Origin: Planctomycetota bacterium
GTDB taxonomy: Bacteria > Planctomycetota > GCA-2746535
Reading direction: 5' to 3'
DNA: 64,000 nucleotides
Assembly: GCA_002746535.1 (NCBI GenBank)
Contig: NVWA01000011.1
Span: forward strand, 61,814-125,813
Part shown: piece after piece, positions 53,924 through 61,695 of the stretch
How positions within the stretch are numbered: position 1 is the first letter of the stretch
Layout of the letters: every line of letters starts with the position of its first letter
The notes under the pieces: model-generated
What the model was told of the DNA's origin: nothing
The model's database searches: none
The model's input: the letters and a program-made list of their open reading frames with translations, nothing else
Made by a program: the position numbers and the translations under genes

Positions 53924-56900
53924 TTATGTAATAGGATCTGCTCCTATTGTTCCTATGAGACTTTTTAAATATGCCATGCTTTGAACACGTTTTCTTTCTT
54001 TTGATGCTTTACTTAGTAATTCTTTAAGTGTATGAATGCTTATGATGGAATGTTCATGAGAGTTGTCTATATAGTCTTCTATGTATTGACAATGTCTTGC
54101 CCATAATTTTATGTCACGCTGTTGTTTGATAAGAAGTCTTTCTTGATACCAATCAGAAGCAAGCAAATTCTTTTTAGTAAAGAGCTCGCGGAATTGTTTT
54201 GAATGTTCCGTCATCCCTTTGAACTCACCATAAGCCATAATATGTAACAATGCTCTTAATGGTGGGCAAGCATGTGAAGCACTTCCGTCTTCAATATATA
54301 GCGTGGCAATTCTTTTTTGATTTTCTACAATATTATTTATACCATCAACATATTCTGCCATATCTTGAGTTTCAGGACGAAGGATATCTTTGTTGAAAAC
54401 AGCTAGTGGATTATTAAAAATTCGGCCTAAAAATCTTAGTGCGAAATTTTCATTGATACGATGACCCAATCGGCTTGCTAATACCTTCTTGCCTTTATAT
54501 TTAAAGTCTTCAATTTTATCCATGCAATCGTTGTCAATTAAATATTGATGATCCTTTTCTTCTTTGGTCATACGACACCAAAGTTCCGGAATCAAAACAC
54601 TGATATCATGAGCAACATGTAGTTTGCCAACATAATTTGCAGCTGTTGTGTAACCGTCATATTCTGTAAGAATATAGGAGACCAGCGCGTTGTTTAAATC
54701 TATGGTAGGCATTAAGGCATTGAAAGGACCTTTTGTTAAAGCACCCTCAGAACCTGCTCCGGTAGTTGAAGGTGATTTCCCTGTTAAGCTACAGATGAAC
54801 TCCATGAATAATTCAGGTAGTTCTTGAAAATGAATTGGATTAAAAACGGCTAAGTTTCTAACGCTACCATCTGGTTCGGATGGATTTAATCGGCGACCAG
54901 GTAAGACGGATTCAACAGCGATATCGGGTTTTTCATTTTCAGGTACATTACGTTGTAAACGTAATCCCATTTCGGCGATATATTTTTTAACCGGCGTTAC
55001 GATATCTTGGCGTGTTTGTAAGTAACGTACATTTTTTGTGTGTTGTCCGTTAACGATTCTTGGAAAAGCGGAGCATATAAAGTATTGATCATCTTCAAGG
55101 CTTGTAGCTTCTTCAATTATTTTTTTCATTGGTGGTGTGAACTGAACAAAATCCACAACAGAGTCTCTAATTTTGCGAGCATCTTTGCCGGTCAAAGGAG
55201 CAAAGTTAGAAACGAAAGTGTTTTTGCCTGATAAATCATTTTCTGCTTGAATATCAAAACCTCTAACAATGGCATCATCTGGTCTTTGGAAAAACCGGTA
55301 TTCGCAGTTCTCCACAATCTTGACATTGTCTTTGACGTTATCGCCACAATTTTTTAGACTTTTTGAAGGTACTACAATAGACGATGTAATATCATCTTCG
55401 TATTGAATTTTTTCAGCAGGAATATAATCGGGTCTAATTTGAAAAATTCGCCAGTCTTTTGACGCTTCCATGCCGACGCGTAAGTAACTTGAAACTAAGT
55501 GTCGTACTCTTTTAAATTTTAATTCATTGCCATTTAAACCATCTAGTTTATCAACACTAAAATGATCTCGCCAATCGGTACCAAGAAATTCTTCATGATG
55601 TTTTATGATGAAGATAAGTGAACGGATATGATTTGGAATCGTTTCAAGCCACTTGTTGTAATCATTTGTATAAATTTCTGAAGGTGTTAATAATTTAATG
55701 ACCGAGCCCAAAGATCTGTTTCTACTCAACAATGGTCGAGAATCTTTTTTCTTACCTTTTAATTTTTTCTTAAATCGATTTGTGTATTCTTTTTCAATAA
55801 TTTTATTTGCTGCATCTAAATCCTTTTTAAGATCTTTGATGAAGAAACTTTTATAGATCATGGAGTAGTCAATTGGTTTAGATATTTCTGATTTACCACC
55901 ACCAGAGACGGTACATGGCTTGTGTATTAGTGTTCCTTCGGCTCGTATGCCAATAAGTCGCCAGTAAGCACCGGTTGGGTGTTGATCCATTCTGACTTTA
56001 AAGCCTGAAGGGTATATGTAAACGTTTTGTGGTAGCAATTTTATTTGTGCCGGTTTTTTATTAAACGTCCAAGAAACTTTTTGCTCAGCTAGGTTAAATT
56101 CGGCATCTTCGGGAACATAGTGTATATGAGGGTATGCCTTGTCTTGACCGTGACCATCTTTTTTAAAATTAATTAAGTTTTTATATCGTTTTTTTACATC
56201 AGAAAAACGATAAATTAGTTTCGGATTTTTTATATAGAGTTTAAAATTAATTTCTTTAAAAATATCGGGTAATCGACGACTGGCAAAAGCGACGGCACCA
56301 CCAGCATGCTCTTCTTCTGATAAACCTAATAAGTTTGCGGCATACCCAATTTGAGTTTTAACTTCTTTTTTACAGTAACCAAAATAATTGTCAGCTAGAA
56401 TTGTGATGATGACACCTTCTTCATTGCGACAACAAATTTTAAATGGTTTGCCTTCGTTATAAAGCTCATCTTCTTTTTTCCAACACATGCCCTCTTTGAT
56501 TTGTCGCTTTGTGGCATCTTTGTGATGAGGTAAACCTAAGTCTTTCTTTTTTAATTGTTTTATATGTGGAGCTAATATAACAAGACCTGAGTGACCACTG
56601 AAATGTTCAATGTCTAACCCAGCATCGTTCTCTGGTAAGTGAGGGTCGCCGGCATTCCCAAAAATTGATTCAACAAAGTCGAGGTTGCTAACTAATGATC
56701 CAGGTGCGAATAGTCTAATCTCCATGGTCTTCTTTTGGAAAACACCCGGAATTTCAGGGCAGACAACAGGGCGAACCATCAATGACACAAAGCTTTCGGC
56801 TTTCTTTTTTTGAGTTGCTGTAAATGGAATTCTTAATAACGTTTTTGTCGGTTTTAAAGCATCAGCTAGAATGTGTGCAAAAACACCTTTTGGCACAGCT

Positions 56901-57388
56901 TTTTTATCCGAAGGTATTGGCAAGCCACCTTCAGCAATATGGAAAACCCCTTTTGTTGTTCGTCGATCATTAATAGGATTATGCAAAACTCCTTGTTTGA
57001 TTTTATAGGAGCTAGCTTGATCTGTGATGTAATGATCACTGTCTGGAGAAAGCGACATTGCTCTAGCTAGGCCGTGTCTATCTAGGTCAATGGTTTGTGT
57101 AGGAATCTGGACAGAATTTATTTTTATAACATCTGATAAGTGATCGTTGATAAAATTTTGAATTCGTCTATCGACCGGGCATAAATAATCTTTTAATAAT
57201 TGAGAGCGCACTCTTGATTTTCGCAATAAATCGCCGGCAGAATCAAAGAATTGTTTATCGTTTTTATTTTCGTAAAGAGGCAATCCGCTGGCGGCTAATT
57301 TTAAATTAACATAACGATATAATTGTTCTTGAGAAATTTCATTTTCTTTGACGTTGGTGAAGCCTATAACTCTGTGAAGGTCTTTCAT
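53924..57388 (-). CDS. Putative PPi-type phosphoenolpyruvate carboxykinase
   Basis: 1154 residues, a very large cytosolic protein with no signal. The size and conserved segments match a family known from Entamoeba and some bacteria in which PEP carboxylation uses pyrophosphate: SMSGKSPSTTGAGSEGALTKGP-like here in LTGKSPSTTGAGSEGALTKG, then TIDLNNALVSYILTEYDGY, VAHDISVLIPELWCRM, SKNTRYLQTR-like KNVRYLQTRQDIVTPVKKYIAEMG, and ACPPLRALLHIMAYGE. The call rests on family memory, as no nucleotide-binding P-loop is seen. It would interconvert PEP + CO2 and oxaloacetate with release or use of PPi. First gene of a directon with the dehydrogenase, rhaM and SET genes. Confidence 0.6.
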   Translation of the reverse strand: MKDLHRVIGFTNVKENEISQEQLYRYVNLKLAASGLPLYENKNDKQFFDSAGDLLRKSRVRSQLLKDYLCPVDRRIQNFINDHLSDVIKINSVQIPTQTIDLDRHGLARAMSLSPDSDHYITDQASSYKIKQGVLHNPINDRRTTKGVFHIAEGGLPIPSDKKAVPKGVFAHILADALKPTKTLLRIPFTATQKKKAESFVSLMVRPVVCPEIPGVFQKKTMEIRLFAPGSLVSNLDFVESIFGNAGDPHLPENDAGLDIEHFSGHSGLVILAPHIKQLKKKDLGLPHHKDATKRQIKEGMCWKKEDELYNEGKPFKICCRNEEGVIITILADNYFGYCKKEVKTQIGYAANLLGLSEEEHAGGAVAFASRRLPDIFKEINFKLYIKNPKLIYRFSDVKKRYKNLINFKKDGHGQDKAYPHIHYVPEDAEFNLAEQKVSWTFNKKPAQIKLLPQNVYIYPSGFKVRMDQHPTGAYWRLIGIRAEGTLIHKPCTVSGGGKSEISKPIDYSMIYKSFFIKDLKKDLDAANKIIEKEYTNRFKKKLKGKKKDSRPLLSRNRSLGSVIKLLTPSEIYTNDYNKWLETIPNHIRSLIFIIKHHEEFLGTDWRDHFSVDKLDGLNGNELKFKRVRHLVSSYLRVGMEASKDWRIFQIRPDYIPAEKIQYEDDITSSIVVPSKSLKNCGDNVKDNVKIVENCEYRFFQRPDDAIVRGFDIQAENDLSGKNTFVSNFAPLTGKDARKIRDSVVDFVQFTPPMKKIIEEATSLEDDQYFICSAFPRIVNGQHTKNVRYLQTRQDIVTPVKKYIAEMGLRLQRNVPENEKPDIAVESVLPGRRLNPSEPDGSVRNLAVFNPIHFQELPELFMEFICSLTGKSPSTTGAGSEGALTKGPFNALMPTIDLNNALVSYILTEYDGYTTAANYVGKLHVAHDISVLIPELWCRMTKEEKDHQYLIDNDCMDKIEDFKYKGKKVLASRLGHRINENFALRFLGRIFNNPLAVFNKDILRPETQDMAEYVDGINNIVENQKRIATLYIEDGSASHACPPLRALLHIMAYGEFKGMTEHSKQFRELFTKKNLLASDWYQERLLIKQQRDIKLWARHCQYIEDYIDNSHEHSIISIHTLKELLSKASKERKRVQSMAYLKSLIGTIGADPIT

Positions 57389-57545
57389 TAAATAGTCTTT
57401 CTTGGAATTGTGTTGGTGTCTTTTCAGTCATACAAAAGGGGACATTCTATGGCAATTCATTGTGGCTTCAAGGGACTCTAAAGCTAATTTGATGGCCAAT
57501 TACTTATTTTCAATACGAAAATAGAATTGTTGCAAACCCAATTAA

Positions 57546-57574
57546 TTTATGCTGGAAAAGATAACTTTGTACAA
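57546..57574 (-). promoter_or_regulatory. Candidate promoter upstream of PPi-PEPCK gene
   Basis: Minus strand: -35 TTGTAC (57574-57569), 17-nt spacer, -10 CATAAA (57551-57546), about 160 bases before the start. The -10 box is only a partial match. Alternatives in the same gap cannot be excluded. Confidence 0.3.
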
Positions 57575-57638
57575 TGCATCATTTTAAAGTAATCCAATTA
57601 TTCTTTTATACTAAGTTAGAAAACAATTGTTTGGAAAT

Positions 57639-58235
57639 GTGAAATTAGAAAAACAAATTAAATTCATTTGTGAGATTGATAAATTAAAAAGCGTTTTTCG
57701 TCAAACGTATTTGATGGACAAAAGTCGAAAAGAAAATGACGCGGAACATTCCTGGCATTTATCTGTCATGGTTTTTTTATTAAAAGAATATGCTAATGAA
57801 GATTTTGATCTACAAAAAGTGATACAAATGGTGTTGATTCACGATCTAGTTGAAATTATTGTTGGCGACGTTTTGATCTACGATACAGAAGCCCGTAAAG
57901 AGCAAGCAGAAAAAGAACAAAAAGCTGCCGTTGAAATCTTTAGCCAATTACCTGATGAGCAAGGCAATGAGTTTTTATCAATTTGGCGAGAATTTGAAGA
58001 AGGGGAAACAATCGAATCTAGGTTTGCTAAATCTTTAGATCGTTTGCAACCAATTTTGCATAATTTCTATACGGAAGGCAAAGCTTGGAAAGAACATCAA
58101 ATAAAAGTTTCTCAAGTGATAGAGAGCAATCAGCATATCAAAAATGGTTCAAAAGAATTGTGGGAATTCACGATGAATTTAATTAATACAGCCGTTGAAA
58201 GAAATTATTTAATAAACGATTTGGAGAAAGTTTGA
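57639..58235 (+). CDS. HD-domain phosphohydrolase (YfbR/HDDC2-like)
   Basis: About 198 residues from a GTG at 57639 with TTGGA upstream; a TTG at 57627 is less likely. HD metal sites: H in NDAEHSWHLSVMVFLL, HD in VLIHDLVEIIVGDV, and the later Asp in FAKSLDRLQPILHNF. This pattern (R..R.N..EHSW..HD.E...GD) is that of HD proteins such as HDDC2 and YfbR, which act as 5'-deoxynucleotidases. It overlaps the kdsB region: its stop lies 2 bases before the kdsB ATG, so it is in the same operon. Confidence 0.8.
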   Translation: MKLEKQIKFICEIDKLKSVFRQTYLMDKSRKENDAEHSWHLSVMVFLLKEYANEDFDLQKVIQMVLIHDLVEIIVGDVLIYDTEARKEQAEKEQKAAVEIFSQLPDEQGNEFLSIWREFEEGETIESRFAKSLDRLQPILHNFYTEGKAWKEHQIKVSQVIESNQHIKNGSKELWEFTMNLINTAVERNYLINDLEKV

Positions 58236-58237
58236 GT

Positions 58238-58966
58238 ATGAGAGTTGTTGGAATTATTCCATCGCGATATGCCTCGACAAGATTGCCTAAGAAATCTTTA
58301 AAAATTCTAGGTAATAAATCTATTGTTCAGCATGTATATGAAAAAGCAAAACAAGTCGAATTGTTTGATGATGTAATCATTGCGACAGATCACGAAGAAA
58401 TAATGCAAGAAATCGAGCGCTTTGGTGGCAATGGAATGATGACCAGCGATCAGCATGAAACCGGAACAGACCGTATTGCAGAAGTAGCCCAGAAAATTGA
58501 ATGTGATATCGTGGTGAATATCCAAGGGGATGAACCTTTTATCAAGCCCATAACTATTCAGAGATGTTTCGAGCCTTTAATCAATGATCAAAAAATCGTT
58601 ATGGCAACTTTAAAACATTTGATTGATGACGCCAAAGAAATAGAAGATCCAAATGTTGTGAAGGTGGTTACAGACATAAATGATAATGCCTTGTATTTTT
58701 CTCGTAGCCCAATTCCTTTTTATAGGATTGAAACGGATGTGAAATATTACCGTCATATTGGTATCTATGCCTTTCAAAGAGAATTCCTGATTGAATTTGC
58801 AGACATGCCCCAAACACCATTAGCAAGAATCGAATCTTTAGAGCAGTTAAGAGCTTTAGAGAATGGATATAAAATTAAAGTTCTCTCTACTGAAGATCAT
58901 CCCTTAGGGATTGATACAGAAGAGGATTATCAAAAAGCAAAAAAAATTATGAAAGATCAAGAATGA
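58238..58966 (+). CDS. kdsB: 3-deoxy-manno-octulosonate cytidylyltransferase
   Basis: 242 residues from the ATG at 58238, with GGAGAAAG upstream. KdsB activates KDO as CMP-KDO for lipopolysaccharide. Motifs: GIIPSRYASTRLPKKSLK (the nucleotide site), MTSDQHETGTDRIAEVA, VVNIQGDEPFIKP, VVTDINDNALYFSRSPIPF and HIGIYAFQREFLIEF. It overlaps kdsA by 4 bases (ATGA). Confidence 0.96.
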   Translation: MRVVGIIPSRYASTRLPKKSLKILGNKSIVQHVYEKAKQVELFDDVIIATDHEEIMQEIERFGGNGMMTSDQHETGTDRIAEVAQKIECDIVVNIQGDEPFIKPITIQRCFEPLINDQKIVMATLKHLIDDAKEIEDPNVVKVVTDINDNALYFSRSPIPFYRIETDVKYYRHIGIYAFQREFLIEFADMPQTPLARIESLEQLRALENGYKIKVLSTEDHPLGIDTEEDYQKAKKIMKDQE

Positions 58967-59787
58967 AAGAAATTGAAATTAGTTCAAATGTTAAATGTGG
59001 CAATGGAAACCCGTTGTTGATAATTGCCGGGCCTTGTAGTATTGAAAGCGAAGAGTTGGTGATGAATGTTGCTGAAAAAATGAAAACAATAACTGAAAAG
59101 TTGAATTTGCCTTTTGTTTTTAAATCTTCTTTTGATAAAGCCAACCGGACATCAATCAATTCTTGGCGTGGCCCAGGATTAGAAAAAGGCTTAAAGATTT
59201 TAGAGAAAGTAAAAAAAACTTTTGATGTGCCCGTTTTAACAGACATTCACGAGACTTCTCAAGCGGAAGCTATAGGTGATGTCTGCGACATTATTCAAAT
59301 ACCAGCTTTCTTATGTCGCCAAACGGACTTGCTCGTTGCAGCAGCAAAAACAGGCAAAATTGTTAATATTAAAAAAGGACAATTCTTAGCACCATGGGAT
59401 ATGAAAAATGCCGTCACCAAAATCGAAGAAACCGGATCAGAAAAATGTATGTTAACTGAGCGAGGCACTTCCTTTGGTTACAATACATTAGTTGTTGATA
59501 TGTCGAGTCTTCCTGTCATGCGATCTTTTGGTTATCCCGTCATTATGGATACAACTCATTGTGTTCAGCAACCTGGTGGTCAAGGTACCATCACGGGCGG
59601 TAAAAGGGAAATGATTCCCTACCTTATGCGCGCAGCTGTTGCCACCGGTGTTGATGGCTTATTCTTAGAAGTTCACCCCGAACCCGAAAAAGGCCTTTCT
59701 GATTCAACAACAATGTTACATCTTGATGGTGTTGAAGATTTATTAAAAATGGCCAAAGACATTGATACCCTAATCCCAAAAAGTTAA
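58963..59787 (+). CDS. kdsA: 3-deoxy-8-phosphooctulonate synthase, metal-dependent class
   Basis: 274 residues. KdsA condenses PEP with arabinose-5-phosphate to KDO-8-phosphate. Motifs: IAGPCSIESEELV, FVFKSSFDKANRTSINSWRGPGLEKGL, DIIQIPAFLCRQTDLLVAAAKTG, VNIKKGQFLAPWDMKN, TTHCVQQPGGQG and FLEVHPEPEKGLSDSTTML. Cys in AGPCSIES, in place of Asn, marks the metal-dependent class, as in Aquifex. The start overlaps the kdsB stop. With kdsB it shows an LPS-bearing outer membrane. Confidence 0.96.
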   Translation: MKEIEISSNVKCGNGNPLLIIAGPCSIESEELVMNVAEKMKTITEKLNLPFVFKSSFDKANRTSINSWRGPGLEKGLKILEKVKKTFDVPVLTDIHETSQAEAIGDVCDIIQIPAFLCRQTDLLVAAAKTGKIVNIKKGQFLAPWDMKNAVTKIEETGSEKCMLTERGTSFGYNTLVVDMSSLPVMRSFGYPVIMDTTHCVQQPGGQGTITGGKREMIPYLMRAAVATGVDGLFLEVHPEPEKGLSDSTTMLHLDGVEDLLKMAKDIDTLIPKS

Positions 59788-59887
59788 TATACACATCCAT
59801 GTGTTATTCTATATTGCAGGGGCAGAATCTTTTTAAATAGTGGTGCGAATGAGAATTCTCATCTCGAAAAGTATAGATAATAAATTA

Positions 59888-60075
59888 GGCGTTAGCCGTA
59901 GGTTGTGGCTGAGGTACGAAGCCCAACATCTTGCCGTCGTAAGTAATTTTATGATTAAAGGGCAATCTGGAAACATTTGTGACGTTGCGTTTTAATAAAA
60001 ACTTTTTGATTCATTATAATATTTTTATGAAAATGTTGGGCTTCGCATTACTCAGCCCAACCTACGGCTAACGCC
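59888..60075. repeat. REPIN-like element: two inverted REP arms
   Basis: Left arm 59888-59929 and right arm 60033-60075 are nearly identical in inverted orientation: both contain GGCGTTAGCCGTAGG, then a GTTG..GGCT / AGCCCAAC stem. The right arm has a perfect hairpin GTTGGGCT / AGCCCAAC (60036-60060). Each arm, read inward, begins with GTAG before the hairpin, the head motif of REP sequences mobilised by RAYT transposases. Two such arms in inverted order are a REPIN. The 100-base centre has no coding sequence. No RAYT gene is in the window, so the element is a non-autonomous copy. Confidence 0.8.
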
Positions 60076-60135
60076 CATTATTCTGCCTATTATATCACCT
60101 CTACAGGTTGTAGAGTGATTACTTTTCATTTATGC

Positions 60136-60163
60136 TTGCAATTAAGAATTCGCTTTGTATTAT
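60136..60163 (+). promoter_or_regulatory. Promoter of the GntR-DUF6159 unit
   Basis: -35 TTGCAA (60136-60141), 16-nt spacer, -10 TATTAT (60158-60163), about 30 bases before the GntR start. The -10 box lies inside the left arm of the inverted repeat at 60153-60188. Confidence 0.5.
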
Positions 60164-60188
60164 TGTGCTAGTACAAAATAATACAAAG
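60153..60188. promoter_or_regulatory. Probable GntR autoregulatory operator
   Basis: A perfect 12-bp inverted repeat, CTTTGTATTATT (60153-60164) and AATAATACAAAG (60177-60188), with a 12-base centre. It overlaps the -10 box and the ribosome site of the GntR gene, so binding would block both. YtrA-type regulators usually control their own operon. Confidence 0.7.
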
Positions 60189-60194
60189 GTAAAA

Positions 60195-60587
60195 ATGCAG
60201 CTAGAATCGTTTAAAGTAGAGTATCACTCAGGTATTCCCGTATATAAGCAAATCATTAATATCGTGAAAACGGCCTTGCTTAATAGTGAAATCATAATTG
60301 GCGACAAATTGCCTTCTATTAGAAGTCTTGCGGTTCGGTTAAATATAAATCCCAATACAGTTGCCAAGGCTTATCGAGAGTTGGAATTGACAAATGTGAT
60401 TGAAAGTGCTGGAAGAAATGGGTCTAGAATTAGTGCCAGCAAGGACAAAATTAATGGGATTACCGAAGAAATGAAAAAAGAAAAAATGGATGAAATTTAT
60501 AAACGAGTTCTTTCTGAAGCAAAATCATATTCTATTTCAGAAGCGGACTTAAAAAAAATGTTTACAAAGGATGAAAAAGATGAGTAA
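60195..60587 (+). CDS. GntR-family regulator, YtrA subfamily
   Basis: 130 residues from the ATG at 60195 (AAAGG 5 nt upstream), chosen over a longer frame from 60132 that would run through the promoter and operator. The winged helix is GIPVYKQIINIVKTALLNSEIIIGDKLPSIRSLAVRLNINPNTVAKAYRELELTNVIES, typical of GntR. The short C-terminal tail of about 55 residues with no effector domain marks the YtrA subfamily, which often sits with membrane-transport genes. The next gene overlaps it by 8 bases and probably forms the regulated unit. Confidence 0.88.
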   Translation: MQLESFKVEYHSGIPVYKQIINIVKTALLNSEIIIGDKLPSIRSLAVRLNINPNTVAKAYRELELTNVIESAGRNGSRISASKDKINGITEEMKKEKMDEIYKRVLSEAKSYSISEADLKKMFTKDEKDE

Positions 60588-61596
60588 GTTTAAATCAAGT
60601 TGGTTCTTAATGAGGCAATCATGCGCTCTTTTATTTTCCAATAAAAAGTTATTGTTGTTCCCGGCCATGACATCATTTTTTATATTTTTTATATTTTTAT
60701 TTTTTTTATCGGGGGTGTTTCTGCGGCCAACAGGTCATTCATATTCTTCAGAAAATCATTGGAAAGAAATCTTTAGTACAATTTTCGTGCTTAAAGATAA
60801 ATCAAAGAAAATTGTTCCTTTAAGCAAAGTTCAATTCAGTAATACTGACAATACAAAAAAAATAGATAATGCAGGGGAGTCTTCAAAGAAAATCAATAAA
60901 TCTGTACATTTGAAGTCTGGAGTTTTTATTCTTTGGGCCATAGGTTACCTTGTCTCAATGGTTTTAATTACTTTTTTTAATACGGCTTTTTTTAATGAAA
61001 TCATTCATGCTTTAAACGGGCAACCTGTCTCAATTTCTGGTGGGTTAAAATTTGCTTTTACTAGAATAAAATCAATTTTGCTGTGGGCCTTGCTGGCCGG
61101 CACAGTTGGTGTTATATTAAAAAAAATAGAAGAGCAGTTTGGATTTATCGGTAGATTTGTTATCGGGTTGATAGGTATCGCTTGGAGTGTTGCTTCCGTG
61201 TTTGCCATTCCAGTTATTATTAGAAGTGATGATGGCCACAACCCTCTTAAGGTTTTAAAATCTTCTGGTTTGCTGATAAAAGAAAAATGGGGTGAAGGGT
61301 TAATAGGTTATGTAGGCATAAATATTTTTGCGTTTGGTTTCACACTATTATTTACGCTTTTATGTGGGGTTATTGCGGGATTATTACTTTGGCAATTCGA
61401 ATCGCCAATTGTAATTATAGCGTGTGTAGGAATAATCTGGATTGTATCCATAGTATCATTTTCATATATTCAGAGCATCGTCAATAATATTTTCCAATGT
61501 GCCTTGTATTTATATGCTTCCGAAGGAGTGTTGCCAGAAAGGTTTTCGATGGCCGATGAAGAATTGGAGAAAATTTGGAAGGTAAAAAAGAAATGA
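60580..61596 (+). CDS. Polytopic membrane protein, DUF6159-like
   Basis: 338 residues from the ATG at 60580 (AAGGA 8 nt upstream). About six membrane helices: LLLFPAMTSFFIFFIFLFFLSGVFL, VFILWAIGYLVSMVLITFFNTAFF, ILLWALLAGTVGVIL, IGLIGIAWSVASVFAIPVII, IGYVGINIFAFGFTLLFTLL and IIACVGIIWIVSIVSF. Helix 2-3 carries FNTAFFNEIIHALNG, and VFAIPVIIRSDDGHNPLKVLKSSGLLIKEKWGE is a conserved-looking loop. The pattern is that of DUF6159 proteins, which have no known function. Coupling to a YtrA regulator suggests membrane-stress or export control. Confidence 0.7.
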   Translation: MSKFKSSWFLMRQSCALLFSNKKLLLFPAMTSFFIFFIFLFFLSGVFLRPTGHSYSSENHWKEIFSTIFVLKDKSKKIVPLSKVQFSNTDNTKKIDNAGESSKKINKSVHLKSGVFILWAIGYLVSMVLITFFNTAFFNEIIHALNGQPVSISGGLKFAFTRIKSILLWALLAGTVGVILKKIEEQFGFIGRFVIGLIGIAWSVASVFAIPVIIRSDDGHNPLKVLKSSGLLIKEKWGEGLIGYVGINIFAFGFTLLFTLLCGVIAGLLLWQFESPIVIIACVGIIWIVSIVSFSYIQSIVNNIFQCALYLYASEGVLPERFSMADEELEKIWKVKKK

Positions 61597-61695
61597 AATT
61601 ATTTTTGCTTTTATAAAAATCATTTCGAATTGTAATCATAAATTGAATTGTATTAGTTATAGTGTTTACTTTATAAAAAAGAATAGGAATAAATT

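Larger units (their letters stand above)
59788..60194. other. Intergenic region holding REPIN-like element and GntR control region
   Basis: Contains the inverted repeat pair at 59888-60075 and the promoter and operator of the GntR gene (both listed separately). A short stem ACACAT-cc-ATGTGT at 59791-59804, 4 bases past the kdsA stop, may help end the kds transcript but has no T run. No coding sequence was found. Confidence 0.6.

Noticed and set aside
52069..57388. SET-rhaM-dehydrogenase-PEPCK directon as a phage-defence island
   Set aside because: No nuclease, toxin, helicase or NTPase effector is encoded, and three of the four genes look metabolic.
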